Shown here in pieces: positions 6,908-14,437 of a stretch of DNA of 23,094 nt. Under the pieces are notes generated by a model. That model made no database searches and was not told the origin of the DNA. It saw only the letters and a list, made by a program, of their open reading frames with translations. This stretch comes from an uncultured Bacillota bacterium (GTDB lineage Bacteria > Bacillota > Clostridia > Christensenellales > UBA1242): contig CASDQU010000020.1 of NCBI GenBank assembly GCA_949282835.1, positions 1-23,094 of the forward strand. Direction: 5' to 3'. Position 1 is the stretch's first letter. Each line of letters begins with the position of its first letter. The translations under genes were made by a program, and so were the position numbers.

Positions 6908-7453
6908 ATGAGAGTTACAGCGGGTATTTATAAAGGAAGGAAGCTTTTAGAAAACAAATATAACCATATTCGACCTACAGCCGATATGGTCAAACAAGCC
7001 TTGTTTAACAAGCTATCAACCAAAATATTAAATGCTAGATTTTTAGACCTTTTTTGCGGCAGTGGAGCGATTGGCATAGAAGCGATAAGCCGCGGCGCAA
7101 AGGAGGTGATTTTTGTTGATAAAGATAATAGAAGTACAAATTTAACTAAGCAGAATTTAAAAAAACTATCTATTCAAGCGAAGGTGTTAACGGTTGATTA
7201 TAAAAAAGCCTTGCAAAGTTTCAAGGGAGAAAAATTTGACATCATTTTTATTGACCCGCCATATAAAAGTGAAATATATAACGATGTCTTACAATTAATT
7301 TTCAATTTATCTCTTTTAGAGGAGGGGGGAGTTATAATTTGCGAGCAAGAGAAAAGTTATAAAATAAATCAAAATTATTTTGAACAAATTGATGAAAAAA
7401 GTTATGGTATAAAAAAACTTGTCTATTTTGCCAATAAATTTATCGAGGAGTAA
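6908..7453 (+). CDS. rsmD: 16S rRNA m2G966 methyltransferase RsmD
   Basis: The product transfers a methyl group from S-adenosylmethionine to N2 of a 16S rRNA guanine (G966 in E. coli numbering) during 30S assembly in the cytoplasm. The 181 residues match the family in length and order: RPT near the start (22-24), SAM-binding motif I LDLFCGSGAIGIEA (46-59), acidic D71 after strand 2, and catalytic motif DPPY (116-119). The start is the ATG immediately after a good promoter, with no SD, so translation is probably leaderless. In many Firmicutes coaD follows rsmD, but here the gene stands alone, ended by the hairpin at 7513-7536 and convergent with the GDPD gene. Confidence 0.92.
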   Translation: MRVTAGIYKGRKLLENKYNHIRPTADMVKQALFNKLSTKILNARFLDLFCGSGAIGIEAISRGAKEVIFVDKDNRSTNLTKQNLKKLSIQAKVLTVDYKKALQSFKGEKFDIIFIDPPYKSEIYNDVLQLIFNLSLLEEGGVIICEQEKSYKINQNYFEQIDEKSYGIKKLVYFANKFIEE

Positions 7454-7512
7454 ATTAATAATAGTCCTTGACGAATGTATTGTAAATACATTTAGTTGGC
7501 AAACTATAAAAA

Positions 7513-7549
7513 ATAAGTAACCAAAAGATTACTTATAATTTTTCTTGTT
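7513..7549. terminator. Bidirectional terminator between rsmD and the GDPD gene
   Basis: ATAAGTAA (7513-7520) and TTACTTAT (7529-7536) form an 8-bp stem with an 8-nt loop. A T-rich stretch follows on the plus strand, and a T run also follows on the minus strand, which suits two convergent genes. Smaller hairpins surround it: AATGTATT-GTA-AATACATT (7474-7492), TAGTT-GGCA-AACTA (7493-7506) and GGCATA-TTTT-TATGCC (7591-7606). The last of these is nearest the minus-strand stop but lacks a clear T run. Confidence 0.6.
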
Positions 7550-7649
7550 TTTCAACTAGTCTTAGCAGCGCAAACTAGATTTTCTACTTTGGCATATTTT
7601 TATGCCATTTGTTTTGCCGATTTTGAAATTAAACTTAAATGATTTGTTT

Positions 7650-8378
7650 TTAAATATTAGGTTCAAAATCTTCAAATATCACATTGTCGCAATATTTAAC
7701 AACTCTCATATATTCACTTTGACTTCTCACTGTCCAAGCAAGCAATGGCAGCTTTCTATATTTTCTTGTAAATCTATTAGGTATTTTTTTAGCTTCATAA
7801 CTTATAAAATCAGGGTGGCTGATTTTTTTATTTAAAAGCATTCTCTTTAAAGCATATTTTTTAAAGAAAGAGAGTTTTTCTTTTTTAAAATAGCCAGCAA
7901 GTTGACCTCTTAAAATATTTGGTGCATGTTTATAAAAATATTCAAGCACATATGGATTAAAAGATTGGATTGCATATTCGCCTTTATAGTCTTTAAGAAG
8001 TTCGATCACCTTTTTCTCAAGCTGCCCAACTTTGCTTGGGTTTTTTATTTCAATCAAAAGAGGGACTTTGCCGTCCACAACCTTTAAAACCTCTTCAAAA
8101 GTAGGGATTTTTTCTTTGCTATCTTTCAGCCTCAAAATTTCCAAATCTGATTTATTTAAAAATTTTATATATCCATCATTATCGGTTAGACGAGATAGGC
8201 TATCGTCATGAAAAACAATGACAGTGCCATCAGCAATCATTTGAACATCAAGCTCAATAGGATAACCCTCAGTTATAGCTTTTTGAAAAGCAGATATTGA
8301 ATTTTCTGGACAATCTTTGTCATGAAGTCCGCGATGAGCAATAGGAGTTTCTACAAGCCATGAATTGAAAATTTCCAT
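7650..8378 (-). CDS. Glycerophosphodiester phosphodiesterase (GDPD family)
   Basis: The product hydrolyses glycerophosphodiesters to sn-glycerol 3-phosphate and an alcohol, in phospholipid or teichoic-acid-related turnover. From the chosen start (242 residues) it has the full GDPD active site: HRG (15-17), PENS (24-27), ELD metal ligands E42/D44, catalytic H57 with D58 (FHDD) and E110 (IEIK). There is no signal peptide, so it is probably cytoplasmic and resembles the short single-domain forms. I chose the ATG at 8378, with AAGGTGG 5 nt upstream; the in-frame GTG at 8387 overlaps that SD. The gene is alone, facing rsmD, and has an AT-rich upstream region with two Spo0A-box-like sites. Confidence 0.9.
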   Translation of the reverse strand: MEIFNSWLVETPIAHRGLHDKDCPENSISAFQKAITEGYPIELDVQMIADGTVIVFHDDSLSRLTDNDGYIKFLNKSDLEILRLKDSKEKIPTFEEVLKVVDGKVPLLIEIKNPSKVGQLEKKVIELLKDYKGEYAIQSFNPYVLEYFYKHAPNILRGQLAGYFKKEKLSFFKKYALKRMLLNKKISHPDFISYEAKKIPNRFTRKYRKLPLLAWTVRSQSEYMRVVKYCDNVIFEDFEPNI

Positions 8379-8691
8379 TTTTACCACCTTTTAAAAAATA
8401 TTGTCTTATTATCTTATGTGAATTTTTGACAAATTACGACAAAATTCATAATATTTCATTTTAAATATTATAGCATAATTTTAAAAAAATGCAAATTTTT
8501 TTACCTTTTACCTTAAAATGAAAAATATTTTATTATTTTTAATCAATTTTTCCCCAAATTTATACAAATAAAACTAAATTGATTAAATTAAAATATGTGC
8601 ATTTTTAAAAATAGCCAAAAATTTGATTGCTATTAAGTAATTTTAGTTTTTTACTCTAACAATTTTGGCAAGACAAGCTTATTTAAAATGA
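8379..8691. other. AT-rich intergenic region between the GDPD gene and lepA
   Basis: No gene is visible in this very AT-rich stretch. It holds the GDPD upstream region, an inverted repeat GAATTTT/AAAATTC (8420-8426, 8441-8447), a 9-bp hairpin ATAATATTT-CATTTT-AAATATTAT (8448-8471) and a weaker stem AATAGC/GCTATT (8610-8615, 8629-8634). Homopolymeric A and T tracts fill the rest and may bend the DNA. I see no tRNA, riboswitch or ORF with an SD. Confidence 0.5.
8428..8445 (-). promoter_or_regulatory. Paired Spo0A-box-like sites upstream of the GDPD gene
   Basis: Read on the minus strand, two similar octamers occur 10 bp apart: TTGTCGTA and TTGTCAAA, each one mismatch from the Spo0A consensus TTGTCGAA. 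The run AATTTTGTCG is also found upstream of the HTH-like gene (102-111). Whether a shared regulator binds is inference; the short match in AT-rich DNA could be chance. Confidence 0.25.
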
Positions 8692-8720
8692 TTGATTTCT
8701 TTAGCTTTTTTATATATAAT
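8692..8720 (+). promoter_or_regulatory. lepA-hemW promoter giving a leaderless mRNA
   Basis: TTGATT (8692-8697) and TATAAT (8715-8720) have the ideal 17-bp spacing. The expected start of transcription is 8727/8728, and the ATG begins at 8728. No SD can therefore exist in the mRNA ahead of this ATG. Confidence 0.7.
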
Positions 8721-8727
8721 TACATTT

Positions 8728-10533
8728 ATGGATAGAATGAAAAAGATAAGAAATTTTTGTATAATTGCACATATCGACCATGGTAAGTCAACTTTAGCTG
8801 ATAGATTGATTGAGATGACAGGCACGCTTGAAAAGAGAGATATGCAGTCTCAGCTTCTTGATAGCATGGAGTTAGAGAGAGAAAAGGGTATTACCATTAA
8901 ACTTACACCAACTCGCATGATTTATAATTTTGAAGGTGTAGATTATGAGCTAAACTTGATTGATACTCCAGGGCATGTCGATTTCACATATGAAGTTTCT
9001 CGCTCTTTAGCGGCTTGTGAGGGGGCAATTTTGATTGTTGATGCAACTCAAGGAGTTGAGGCACAAACACTAGCAAATGCCTATCTTGCCATTGATAACA
9101 ACTTGGAAATTTTGCCAGTTATTAATAAAATTGACCTGCCAAGTGCTAGACCACAAGAAGTCAAAAAAGAAATTGAAGATATTGTAGGTATTCCAGCCAT
9201 GCACGCGCCTTGCATTTCAGCAAAAGATGGAAGAAATATTGATGAAGTACTCAAGATGATAGTCAAAGAATTTCCCCCTCCTAAAGGTGAGGAAAATGGC
9301 AGGCTTAAATGTTTGATATTTGATAGCTTTTATGATAATTTCAAAGGTGCTATATGCCTAATACGCCTTTTTGATGGCAAGGTTAAAGTGGGCGATAAAA
9401 TTCAAATGATGCATAGCGGCAGGGTGTATGATGTGACTGAAGTTGGAATATTTGTGCCATATTCAAAACCTTGCGATGAGCTTAAAGCTGGTGATGTTGG
9501 CTATATAGCCGCTTCAATTAAAAATATCAGCGATATTTCGGTTGGTGATACAATCACAAGCGCAGCAATGCCAGCTGATACTCCACTTGAGGGCTACAAA
9601 AAGGTCAAGCCAGTAGTTTTTTGCGGAATTTTCCCTGTGGATGGAGCAAAATACAATGAACTTAAAGATGCCCTTGAAAAACTTAAACTTAACGATGCCT
9701 CACTTGAATATCAGAGTGAAGTATCTCAGGCGCTAGGCTTTGGCTTTCGATGTGGATTTTTAGGACTGCTTCATCTTGAAATAATAACTCAGCGCATTGA
9801 AAGAGAGTTTAATTTAGATATCATAACTACCGCTCCAAGTGTTTTTTATAATATTTACAAAACAAATGGCGAAGTTTTACAATTATCAAACCCTTCATCT
9901 CTTCCTCCGCCAGTTGAGATAGACTATATAGAAGAGCCATATGTCAAAGCAAGTATCTATCTGCCACCAGAATATGTTGGCTCAGTTATGGAGCTTTGCC
10001 AAGATAAGCGCGGAGAATATAAAGATATGGTATATCTTGACGAAAAGAGAGTTAAGCTTGTCTATTATCTTCCACTAGGAGAGATAATATATGATTTCTT
10101 TGATAGCTTAAAGTCAAGAACAAGAGGATATGCAAGTTTTGACTATGAAATGGCAAATTTTGAGCGGAGCGATTTAGTGAGAGTTGATATTCTTTTGAAT
10201 GGCGAAAAATGTGATGCCCTTAGCCTTATCGTTCATAAAGACAAGGCATATTCAAGAGGCCGAGCTTTGGTTGAAAAACTTAAAAAAATCATACCGCGTC
10301 AGTTGTTTGAAGTGCCTATTCAAGCTGCGATTGGAGGGAAAATCATAGCACGCGAAACACTTTCAGCAATGCGAAAAGATGTGCTTGCAAAGTGTTATGG
10401 CGGAGATATAACAAGAAAGCGTAAACTTCTTGAAAAGCAAAAAGAGGGCAAGAAGAGAATGAGAAAGATAGGCTCTATTGAAATTCCATCTTCAGCTTTT
10501 ATGTCAATTTTAAAACTTGATAATGAGGAATAG
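8728..10533 (+). CDS. lepA: Elongation factor 4 (LepA), ribosome-associated GTPase
   Basis: LepA is a translational GTPase that binds ribosomes and helps initiation, biogenesis or back-translocation under stress. With the start at 8728 the protein has 601 residues, the normal size. It has G1 AHIDHGKST (14-22), switch I with EKGITIK, G3 DTPGH (79-83), G4 NKID (133-136) and G5 SAKDG, then the EF-G-like domains. The C-terminal LepA signature is also present (CYGGDITRKRKLLEKQKEG, then KRMRKIG). Either M1 (MDRMKK) or M4 (MKKIRN, as in E. coli) could start. I prefer M1 because it coincides with the predicted transcription start, and neither has a proper SD. It forms an operon with hemW 24 nt downstream, a pairing common in Firmicutes. 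Confidence 0.96.
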   Translation: MDRMKKIRNFCIIAHIDHGKSTLADRLIEMTGTLEKRDMQSQLLDSMELEREKGITIKLTPTRMIYNFEGVDYELNLIDTPGHVDFTYEVSRSLAACEGAILIVDATQGVEAQTLANAYLAIDNNLEILPVINKIDLPSARPQEVKKEIEDIVGIPAMHAPCISAKDGRNIDEVLKMIVKEFPPPKGEENGRLKCLIFDSFYDNFKGAICLIRLFDGKVKVGDKIQMMHSGRVYDVTEVGIFVPYSKPCDELKAGDVGYIAASIKNISDISVGDTITSAAMPADTPLEGYKKVKPVVFCGIFPVDGAKYNELKDALEKLKLNDASLEYQSEVSQALGFGFRCGFLGLLHLEIITQRIEREFNLDIITTAPSVFYNIYKTNGEVLQLSNPSSLPPPVEIDYIEEPYVKASIYLPPEYVGSVMELCQDKRGEYKDMVYLDEKRVKLVYYLPLGEIIYDFFDSLKSRTRGYASFDYEMANFERSDLVRVDILLNGEKCDALSLIVHKDKAYSRGRALVEKLKKIIPRQLFEVPIQAAIGGKIIARETLSAMRKDVLAKCYGGDITRKRKLLEKQKEGKKRMRKIGSIEIPSSAFMSILKLDNEE

Positions 10534-10557
10534 ATAATTTATTAAGAGAGGTTTATA

Positions 10558-11655
10558 ATGCTTGGAATATATGTGCATATTCCATTTTGTGAAAAGAAGT
10601 GTAATTATTGCAGTTTTTCATCATTTTCAAAAGATGAAGATTTTATCAAAAAATATATAAACTTTCTTTGTAGCGAGATAAAAAGCAGCAAATTCAAAGG
10701 AAGAGAAATTGACAGTATTTACATTGGTGGCGGCACGCCAAGTTTACTTATGCCCATACAAATTGACAGCATATTTAAAAGTATTTATAAAACTTTTAAA
10801 GTGAATGAGCAATGTGAAATTACCATAGAGTGCAACCCCAATTCTATTACATATGATAAAGTGCTTGCTTACAAGAAAAACAATGTAAATCGTATTTCTT
10901 TAGGCGTGCAAAGTTTAAATGAAGGAGAGCTTCAATTTCTAGGTAGGAAACATAATGTCAAGCAGGTTTTTAATGCGCTAGCAAATATTCAAAAGGTGGG
11001 CATTGAAAATATCAGCGCTGACCTTCTAATTGGAATAGGAGGCTCAAACTTTGCTAGTTTCAAAAGACAGCTTGATAAATTGTTGGGCTATAAAGTCAAA
11101 CATATTTCATGCTATATGCTTCAAGTGGAAGAAAATACACCGCTTGACAAAATGTATCAAAAAGACAAAAATATTCTTTTAAATGATGAGGATTGTACAG
11201 CATTATATAAGCAGATATCAAACTATCTTAAAAGCAAAAATTTCAATCATTATGAAATCTCCAATTTTGCACTTAAAGGATTTGAAAGCAAACATAATAT
11301 GAAATATTGGACAGGTGAAGAATATATTGGATTTGGGCTTGCGGCTCACTCATATATAAATAAAACACGCTTTGCTAATTGTAAAAGTTTTGATAAATAT
11401 TATAGCGGCGAGCTTGAATTTTGCGAAAAATTGACTTTGAAAGAATTGATTGAAGAGCATATAATGTTAGGACTGAGATGTCAAAGCGGAATAAACAAGA
11501 ACTATTTAAAATCACTTGGATATGACATTGAAAAAAATCAAAATTATCAAAAATTGCTAAAAAATAAGATAATTTTTGATAAAAAAAATAAGGTAATCTT
11601 AAATGAAGAATATTTTACCATTTCAAATAACATTATCCTAGAGCTTATTGATTAG
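10558..11655 (+). CDS. hemW: Radical SAM heme chaperone HemW
   Basis: HemW is a radical SAM protein related to coproporphyrinogen dehydrogenase HemN but is thought to bind and deliver heme. The 365 residues begin with the 4Fe-4S motif CEKKCNYC (C11, C15, C18; CX3CX2C). The residue two after the last Cys is Phe20, as in HemW; HemN has a fourth Cys there. Further family motifs are YIGGGTPSLL (55-64), ISLGVQSLNEGELQFLGRKH and QVEENTPL. The C-terminal HemN-type domain is present. An AGAGAGG-like SD precedes the ATG. It is the second gene of the lepA operon. In many Firmicutes hrcA-grpE-dnaK follow, but here a palindromic hairpin and the ylxM promoter come next. Confidence 0.93.
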   Translation: MLGIYVHIPFCEKKCNYCSFSSFSKDEDFIKKYINFLCSEIKSSKFKGREIDSIYIGGGTPSLLMPIQIDSIFKSIYKTFKVNEQCEITIECNPNSITYDKVLAYKKNNVNRISLGVQSLNEGELQFLGRKHNVKQVFNALANIQKVGIENISADLLIGIGGSNFASFKRQLDKLLGYKVKHISCYMLQVEENTPLDKMYQKDKNILLNDEDCTALYKQISNYLKSKNFNHYEISNFALKGFESKHNMKYWTGEEYIGFGLAAHSYINKTRFANCKSFDKYYSGELEFCEKLTLKELIEEHIMLGLRCQSGINKNYLKSLGYDIEKNQNYQKLLKNKIIFDKKNKVILNEEYFTISNNIILELID

Positions 11656-11664
11656 GCGCAAAAT

Positions 11665-11697
11665 TTTCAAAATATTTTAAATATAAATATTTTGAAA
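11665..11697 (+). terminator. Long palindromic hairpin after hemW
   Basis: TTTCAAAATATTT (11665-11677) pairs perfectly with AAATATTTTGAAA (11685-11697), 13 bp with a 7-nt loop, and GCAAA/TTTGC can extend the base. It lies 10 nt past the hemW stop and is the natural place for transcription to end. It has no following T run, so it may rather be a 3'-end stabiliser or a weak terminator. Confidence 0.45.
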
Positions 11698-11726
11698 GGT
11701 TTGCTAAATGAAATCTTAAAAAATAG

Positions 11727-11755
11727 TTGATTTTTTTGTGATTGTATGTTATCAT
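11727..11755 (+). promoter_or_regulatory. Promoter of the ylxM-ffh-rpsP-trmD operon
   Basis: TTGATT (11727-11732) and TATCAT (11750-11755) have 17-bp spacing. The start would be near 11762, giving a leader of about 22 nt with no SD but with the small hairpin AAGCAA-TT-TTGCTT (11762-11775). Confidence 0.55.
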
Positions 11756-11783
11756 TTAGTCAAGCAATTTTGCTTTACAAATT

Positions 11784-12065
11784 ATGAAGTTAGAAGAGAA
11801 TGTATATTTGGCTAAACTTTTTGATGCTTATGGCAAATTGTTGACTAGGCGTCAGCAAGAGGTTTGTATGCTTGTTTTTGACCAAGATTTGACGCTAAGC
11901 GAGATAGCGCAAAACTTAAATATTTCGCGGCAAGCGGTGTTGGACGGACTGTCGAAAGCCGAGAAAAAACTTCAGAAGTTTGAAAAGGAGCTTTGCCTTG
12001 TGAGCCAAATTGCTCATTTAGAAAAGGAAAATGAATTGCTTAAAAAGAAATTAAAGGAGGAGTAA
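11784..12065 (+). CDS. ylxM: YlxM family HTH protein, SRP-associated
   Basis: The 93-residue protein has a sigma-region-4-like HTH (about residues 20-60: LTRRQQEVCMLVFDQDLTLS, then EIAQNLNISRQAVLDGL) and a C-terminal coiled coil (HLEKENELLKKKLKEE). YlxM/p13 proteins are encoded next to ffh in Gram-positive bacteria and in streptococci bind SRP components and stimulate Ffh GTPase activity. No SD precedes the ATG. The gene heads the nine-gene operon, and its stop overlaps the ffh start by one base (TAATG). The SD for ffh lies inside its last codons. Confidence 0.88.
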   Translation: MKLEENVYLAKLFDAYGKLLTRRQQEVCMLVFDQDLTLSEIAQNLNISRQAVLDGLSKAEKKLQKFEKELCLVSQIAHLEKENELLKKKLKEE

Positions 12066-13375
12066 TGGCACTTTTTTCATCGCTGTCTGAAAAATTTAAT
12101 CATATTTTTTCAAAGCTCACGAAAAGAGGACGGCTTACCGAACTTGAGATAAAAGAAGCTATGAGAGAGGTTCGAATTGCTTTGCTTGAAGCTGATGTAA
12201 ACTATCTTGTTGCTAAAGATTTTGTTAAACAAGTTTCAGAAAAGGCGGTTGGAGATGAAGTGCTTAAAAGTCTTACTCCAGCTCAGCAAGTTATTAAAAT
12301 TGTCAAAGATGAGCTTGTAACTTTAATGAGTTCTAACAATCAAAAGCTTGCAATCTCTTCTTCACCGCCAACAATTATTATGATGTGCGGGCTTCAAGGT
12401 GCAGGCAAGACTACAATGTGCGCAAAACTTGGTGCATATTTAAAAAAATCGGGCAAGAAACCTTTGCTTGTAGGTTGCGATATCTATAGACCAGCAGCTA
12501 TTAATCAGCTTCAAGTTGTAGGCAAACAAGCCAATGTTGAAGTATTTGAAAAAGGCAAACAAGACCCAGTCAAAACAGCGCAGGAAGCGGTGGCATATGC
12601 TCAAAAACAGGGCTTTGATGTGGTTATAATTGACACGGCAGGCAGACTTCATATCAATGAAGAGTTGATGGATGAGCTTAAAAATATCAAAAAGAAAGTC
12701 TCTCCAACTGAAATTTTGCTTGTAGTAGATGCTATGACAGGTCAAGATGCCGTTACTGTCAGTGAAGCTTTTAATAAAGACCTAGATATCACAGGTGTAA
12801 TTCTTACCAAACTTGATGGTGACACTCGTGGCGGAGCAGCTCTATCAATTAAAGCAATCACAGGTAAACCTATTAAGTTTAGTGGTGTTGGTGAGAAAAT
12901 CGGAGATATTGAGCCTTTTTATCCTGACCGTATCGCAAGTAGAATACTTGGCATGGGAGATGTGTTATCGCTTATTGAAAAAGCGCAAGAGGCGGTAAGT
13001 GAAGAGCAAGCCAAGGAGATGGAAAGAAAATTCCGTGAAAATTCCTTCACTTTTGATGATTATCTAAAGCAAATTGAAAGTATCAAAAAAATGGGGAATT
13101 TAAAGGATATTATTTCTATGATACCAGGCATAGGGAGCAAAGTTAAAAATTTAGATATAGATGAGCGCCAAATTCTTGTTAATAAGGCAATCATTCAATC
13201 AATGACCCCTAAAGAGCGACAAAATCCCGATATCATCAAAGCAAGCAGAAGGCAGAGAATTGCCAAAGGTAGCGGAACAAGTGTACAGCAGGTAAATCAA
13301 CTTTTAAAGCAGTTTGAACAATCAAAAGAGATGATGAAACAGCTTAAAGGTGGCAAATTTAAAAAATTCTTTTAA
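12065..13375 (+). CDS. ffh: Signal recognition particle GTPase Ffh
   Basis: Ffh is the SRP54 subunit that binds signal sequences and SRP RNA, and docks to FtsY to deliver nascent membrane proteins. The 436 residues show the N domain (helical, ALLEADVNY at 39-47), G1 GLQGAGKTT (109-117), the DIYRPAA motif (139-145), G3 DTAGR (190-194) and G4 TKLDGD (248-253). The Met-rich M domain follows from about 300, with the RNA-binding segment SRRQRIAKGSG and then TSVQQVNQLLKQF. SD AAAGGAGG (12053-12060) lies 4 nt before the ATG, inside ylxM. The SRP RNA gene is not in this window. Confidence 0.97.
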   Translation: MALFSSLSEKFNHIFSKLTKRGRLTELEIKEAMREVRIALLEADVNYLVAKDFVKQVSEKAVGDEVLKSLTPAQQVIKIVKDELVTLMSSNNQKLAISSSPPTIIMMCGLQGAGKTTMCAKLGAYLKKSGKKPLLVGCDIYRPAAINQLQVVGKQANVEVFEKGKQDPVKTAQEAVAYAQKQGFDVVIIDTAGRLHINEELMDELKNIKKKVSPTEILLVVDAMTGQDAVTVSEAFNKDLDITGVILTKLDGDTRGGAALSIKAITGKPIKFSGVGEKIGDIEPFYPDRIASRILGMGDVLSLIEKAQEAVSEEQAKEMERKFRENSFTFDDYLKQIESIKKMGNLKDIISMIPGIGSKVKNLDIDERQILVNKAIIQSMTPKERQNPDIIKASRRQRIAKGSGTSVQQVNQLLKQFEQSKEMMKQLKGGKFKKFF

Positions 13376-13387
13376 AAAGGTATCAAT

Positions 13388-13401
13388 CGTGAGCAATCAC
13401 G
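13388..13401 (+). ncRNA. GNRA-type hairpin in the ffh-rpsP spacer
   Basis: CGTGA-GCAA-TCACG forms a 5-bp stem with a GCAA tetraloop, 12 nt after the ffh stop and about 48 nt before rpsP. There is no T run, so it is not a terminator. It could stabilise or process the mRNA, or act as a control leader for rpsP. Only the fold is seen. Confidence 0.3.
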
Positions 13402-13449
13402 CTAATGATATATCGCATGGAGAATAAAAAAATATAAAGGAGGAAAAGT

Positions 13450-13707
13450 ATGGCAGTTAAAATTAGACTTACAAGAATGGGAGATAAAAAATCACCTTTC
13501 TATAGAGTTATTGTTGCAGATTCAAGAGCTCCAAGAGATGGAAAGTTTATCGATATAATCGGCACTTACAATCCACTCAAAGACCCTGCAGAAATCAAAA
13601 TTGACACAGAAAAAGCTGCAAAATGGCTCAAAAATGGCGCAACTCCAACTGACACAGCTAGAGATATTCTTGTAAAAAGCGGCGTTATTGAAAAGAAAAA
13701 CAAATAA
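13450..13707 (+). CDS. rpsP: 30S ribosomal protein S16
   Basis: The 85-residue protein is a typical S16: it starts MAVKIRLTRMGDKKSPFYRV, followed by VADSRAPRDGKFID and IGTYNPLKDP, and its length is standard. S16 binds 16S rRNA early and promotes 30S assembly. SD AAAGGAGG (13436-13443) lies 6 nt before the ATG and is the strongest in the operon, as expected for a highly made protein. It sits between ffh and khpA, the standard Firmicute order. Confidence 0.97.
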   Translation: MAVKIRLTRMGDKKSPFYRVIVADSRAPRDGKFIDIIGTYNPLKDPAEIKIDTEKAAKWLKNGATPTDTARDILVKSGVIEKKNK

Positions 13708-13719
13708 TTAGGGGGAGTT

Positions 13720-13950
13720 ATGGAAAAACTAGTTGAATATATTGTTAAAAGTCTTGTTATTAATGAAGACAGCGTAAAAGTGACCAGCGAAGAAGATGGC
13801 GATGCGACCATCATTCATGTCACCGTTGCCGATGAAGACCTTGGCAGAGTTATAGGTAAATCTGGTCGTGTGGCTTCAAGTATTCGCACTATTATCAAAT
13901 CTATCAGCGCAAGAAGTCATAAAAAAGTCTTTGTTAAATTTGGAGAATAA
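13720..13950 (+). CDS. khpA: KH-domain RNA-binding protein KhpA (YlqC)
   Basis: The 76-residue single KH domain has the GXXG loop GKSG (46-49) within LGRVIGKSGRVASSIRTI. KhpA acts with KhpB (Jag/EloR) as an RNA-binding pair that influences cell division and cell-wall growth in Gram-positive bacteria. The gene lies between rpsP and rimM as usual. SD GGGGGAG (13711-13716) precedes the ATG. The KhpB gene is not in the window. Confidence 0.92.
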   Translation: MEKLVEYIVKSLVINEDSVKVTSEEDGDATIIHVTVADEDLGRVIGKSGRVASSIRTIIKSISARSHKKVFVKFGE

Positions 13951-13951
13951 A

Positions 13952-14437
13952 ATGCTTGAGATAGCAAAAATATTAAAACCGCAAGGGATTAAAGGCGAAG
14001 TTAAAGCCATGCCTTTAACAGATGTCCTTGCTGTTTTTAAATCTATTGAAAATGTTTTTGTCAAGGGTAAAATTATGGCGATAGAGAGAATATCTATCCG
14101 TCAAGGATTTTTATATATCAAATTTAAAGATATAAATACCCGCAATGAGGCTGAGCTGCTTAGAAATCAAAGCATCAAAATTGACAAGGAAATTCTTGAA
14201 AATTGTAAAGAAGAAGATGAATTTCTGGTTGATGATTTAATAGGTATGATTATCTATGATGAAAAAGGCTGTCTTGTAGGGCAGATAGTAGAAGTGATAA
14301 ATTATGGCAGCAGCGATATCTTTATCATCGAAAAAGAGGGCAGACAGATACAAGTACCTTTTGTTGAAGGAGTTTTTGAAAAAGAGGGCGAAAGCCTCGT
14401 GGCTAATAGTGAAAAGTTAAAAGAGGTTATGATATGA
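13952..14437 (+). CDS. rimM: Ribosome maturation factor RimM
   Basis: RimM binds S19 and helps mature the 30S head. From ATG 13952 the protein has 161 residues, slightly short but normal. It has an N-terminal RimM domain starting MLEIAKILKPQGIKGEVKA and a C-terminal PRC-barrel (about 92-161, DDLIGMIIYDEKGCLVGQI onward). An upstream in-frame ATG at 13868 would add 28 residues that overlap khpA and do not match the family. The chosen ATG lies 5 nt after GGAGA and one base after the khpA stop. The 3' end overlaps trmD by 4 nt (ATGA), so the two are probably translationally coupled. Confidence 0.94.
   Translation: MLEIAKILKPQGIKGEVKAMPLTDVLAVFKSIENVFVKGKIMAIERISIRQGFLYIKFKDINTRNEAELLRNQSIKIDKEILENCKEEDEFLVDDLIGMIIYDEKGCLVGQIVEVINYGSSDIFIIEKEGRQIQVPFVEGVFEKEGESLVANSEKLKEVMI

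Noticed and set aside
7474..7620. Third multi-arm structured element with outer stem TTGGCAAA/TTTTGCCGA
   Set aside because: The outer pairing is short and includes wobble, and the inner hairpins are explained by a terminator and AT-rich sequence. Only the element-end-like stretch at 7548-7563 is kept as a finding.
8379..8727. tRNA, riboswitch or small RNA in the longest gene-free gap
   Set aside because: No conserved tRNA T-loop, CCA-like end or known riboswitch core could be seen. The hairpins are simple AT stems.
13868..13951. N-terminal extension of RimM by 28 residues
   Set aside because: It overlaps khpA, does not match the RimM family, and a proper SD lies before the ATG at 13952.
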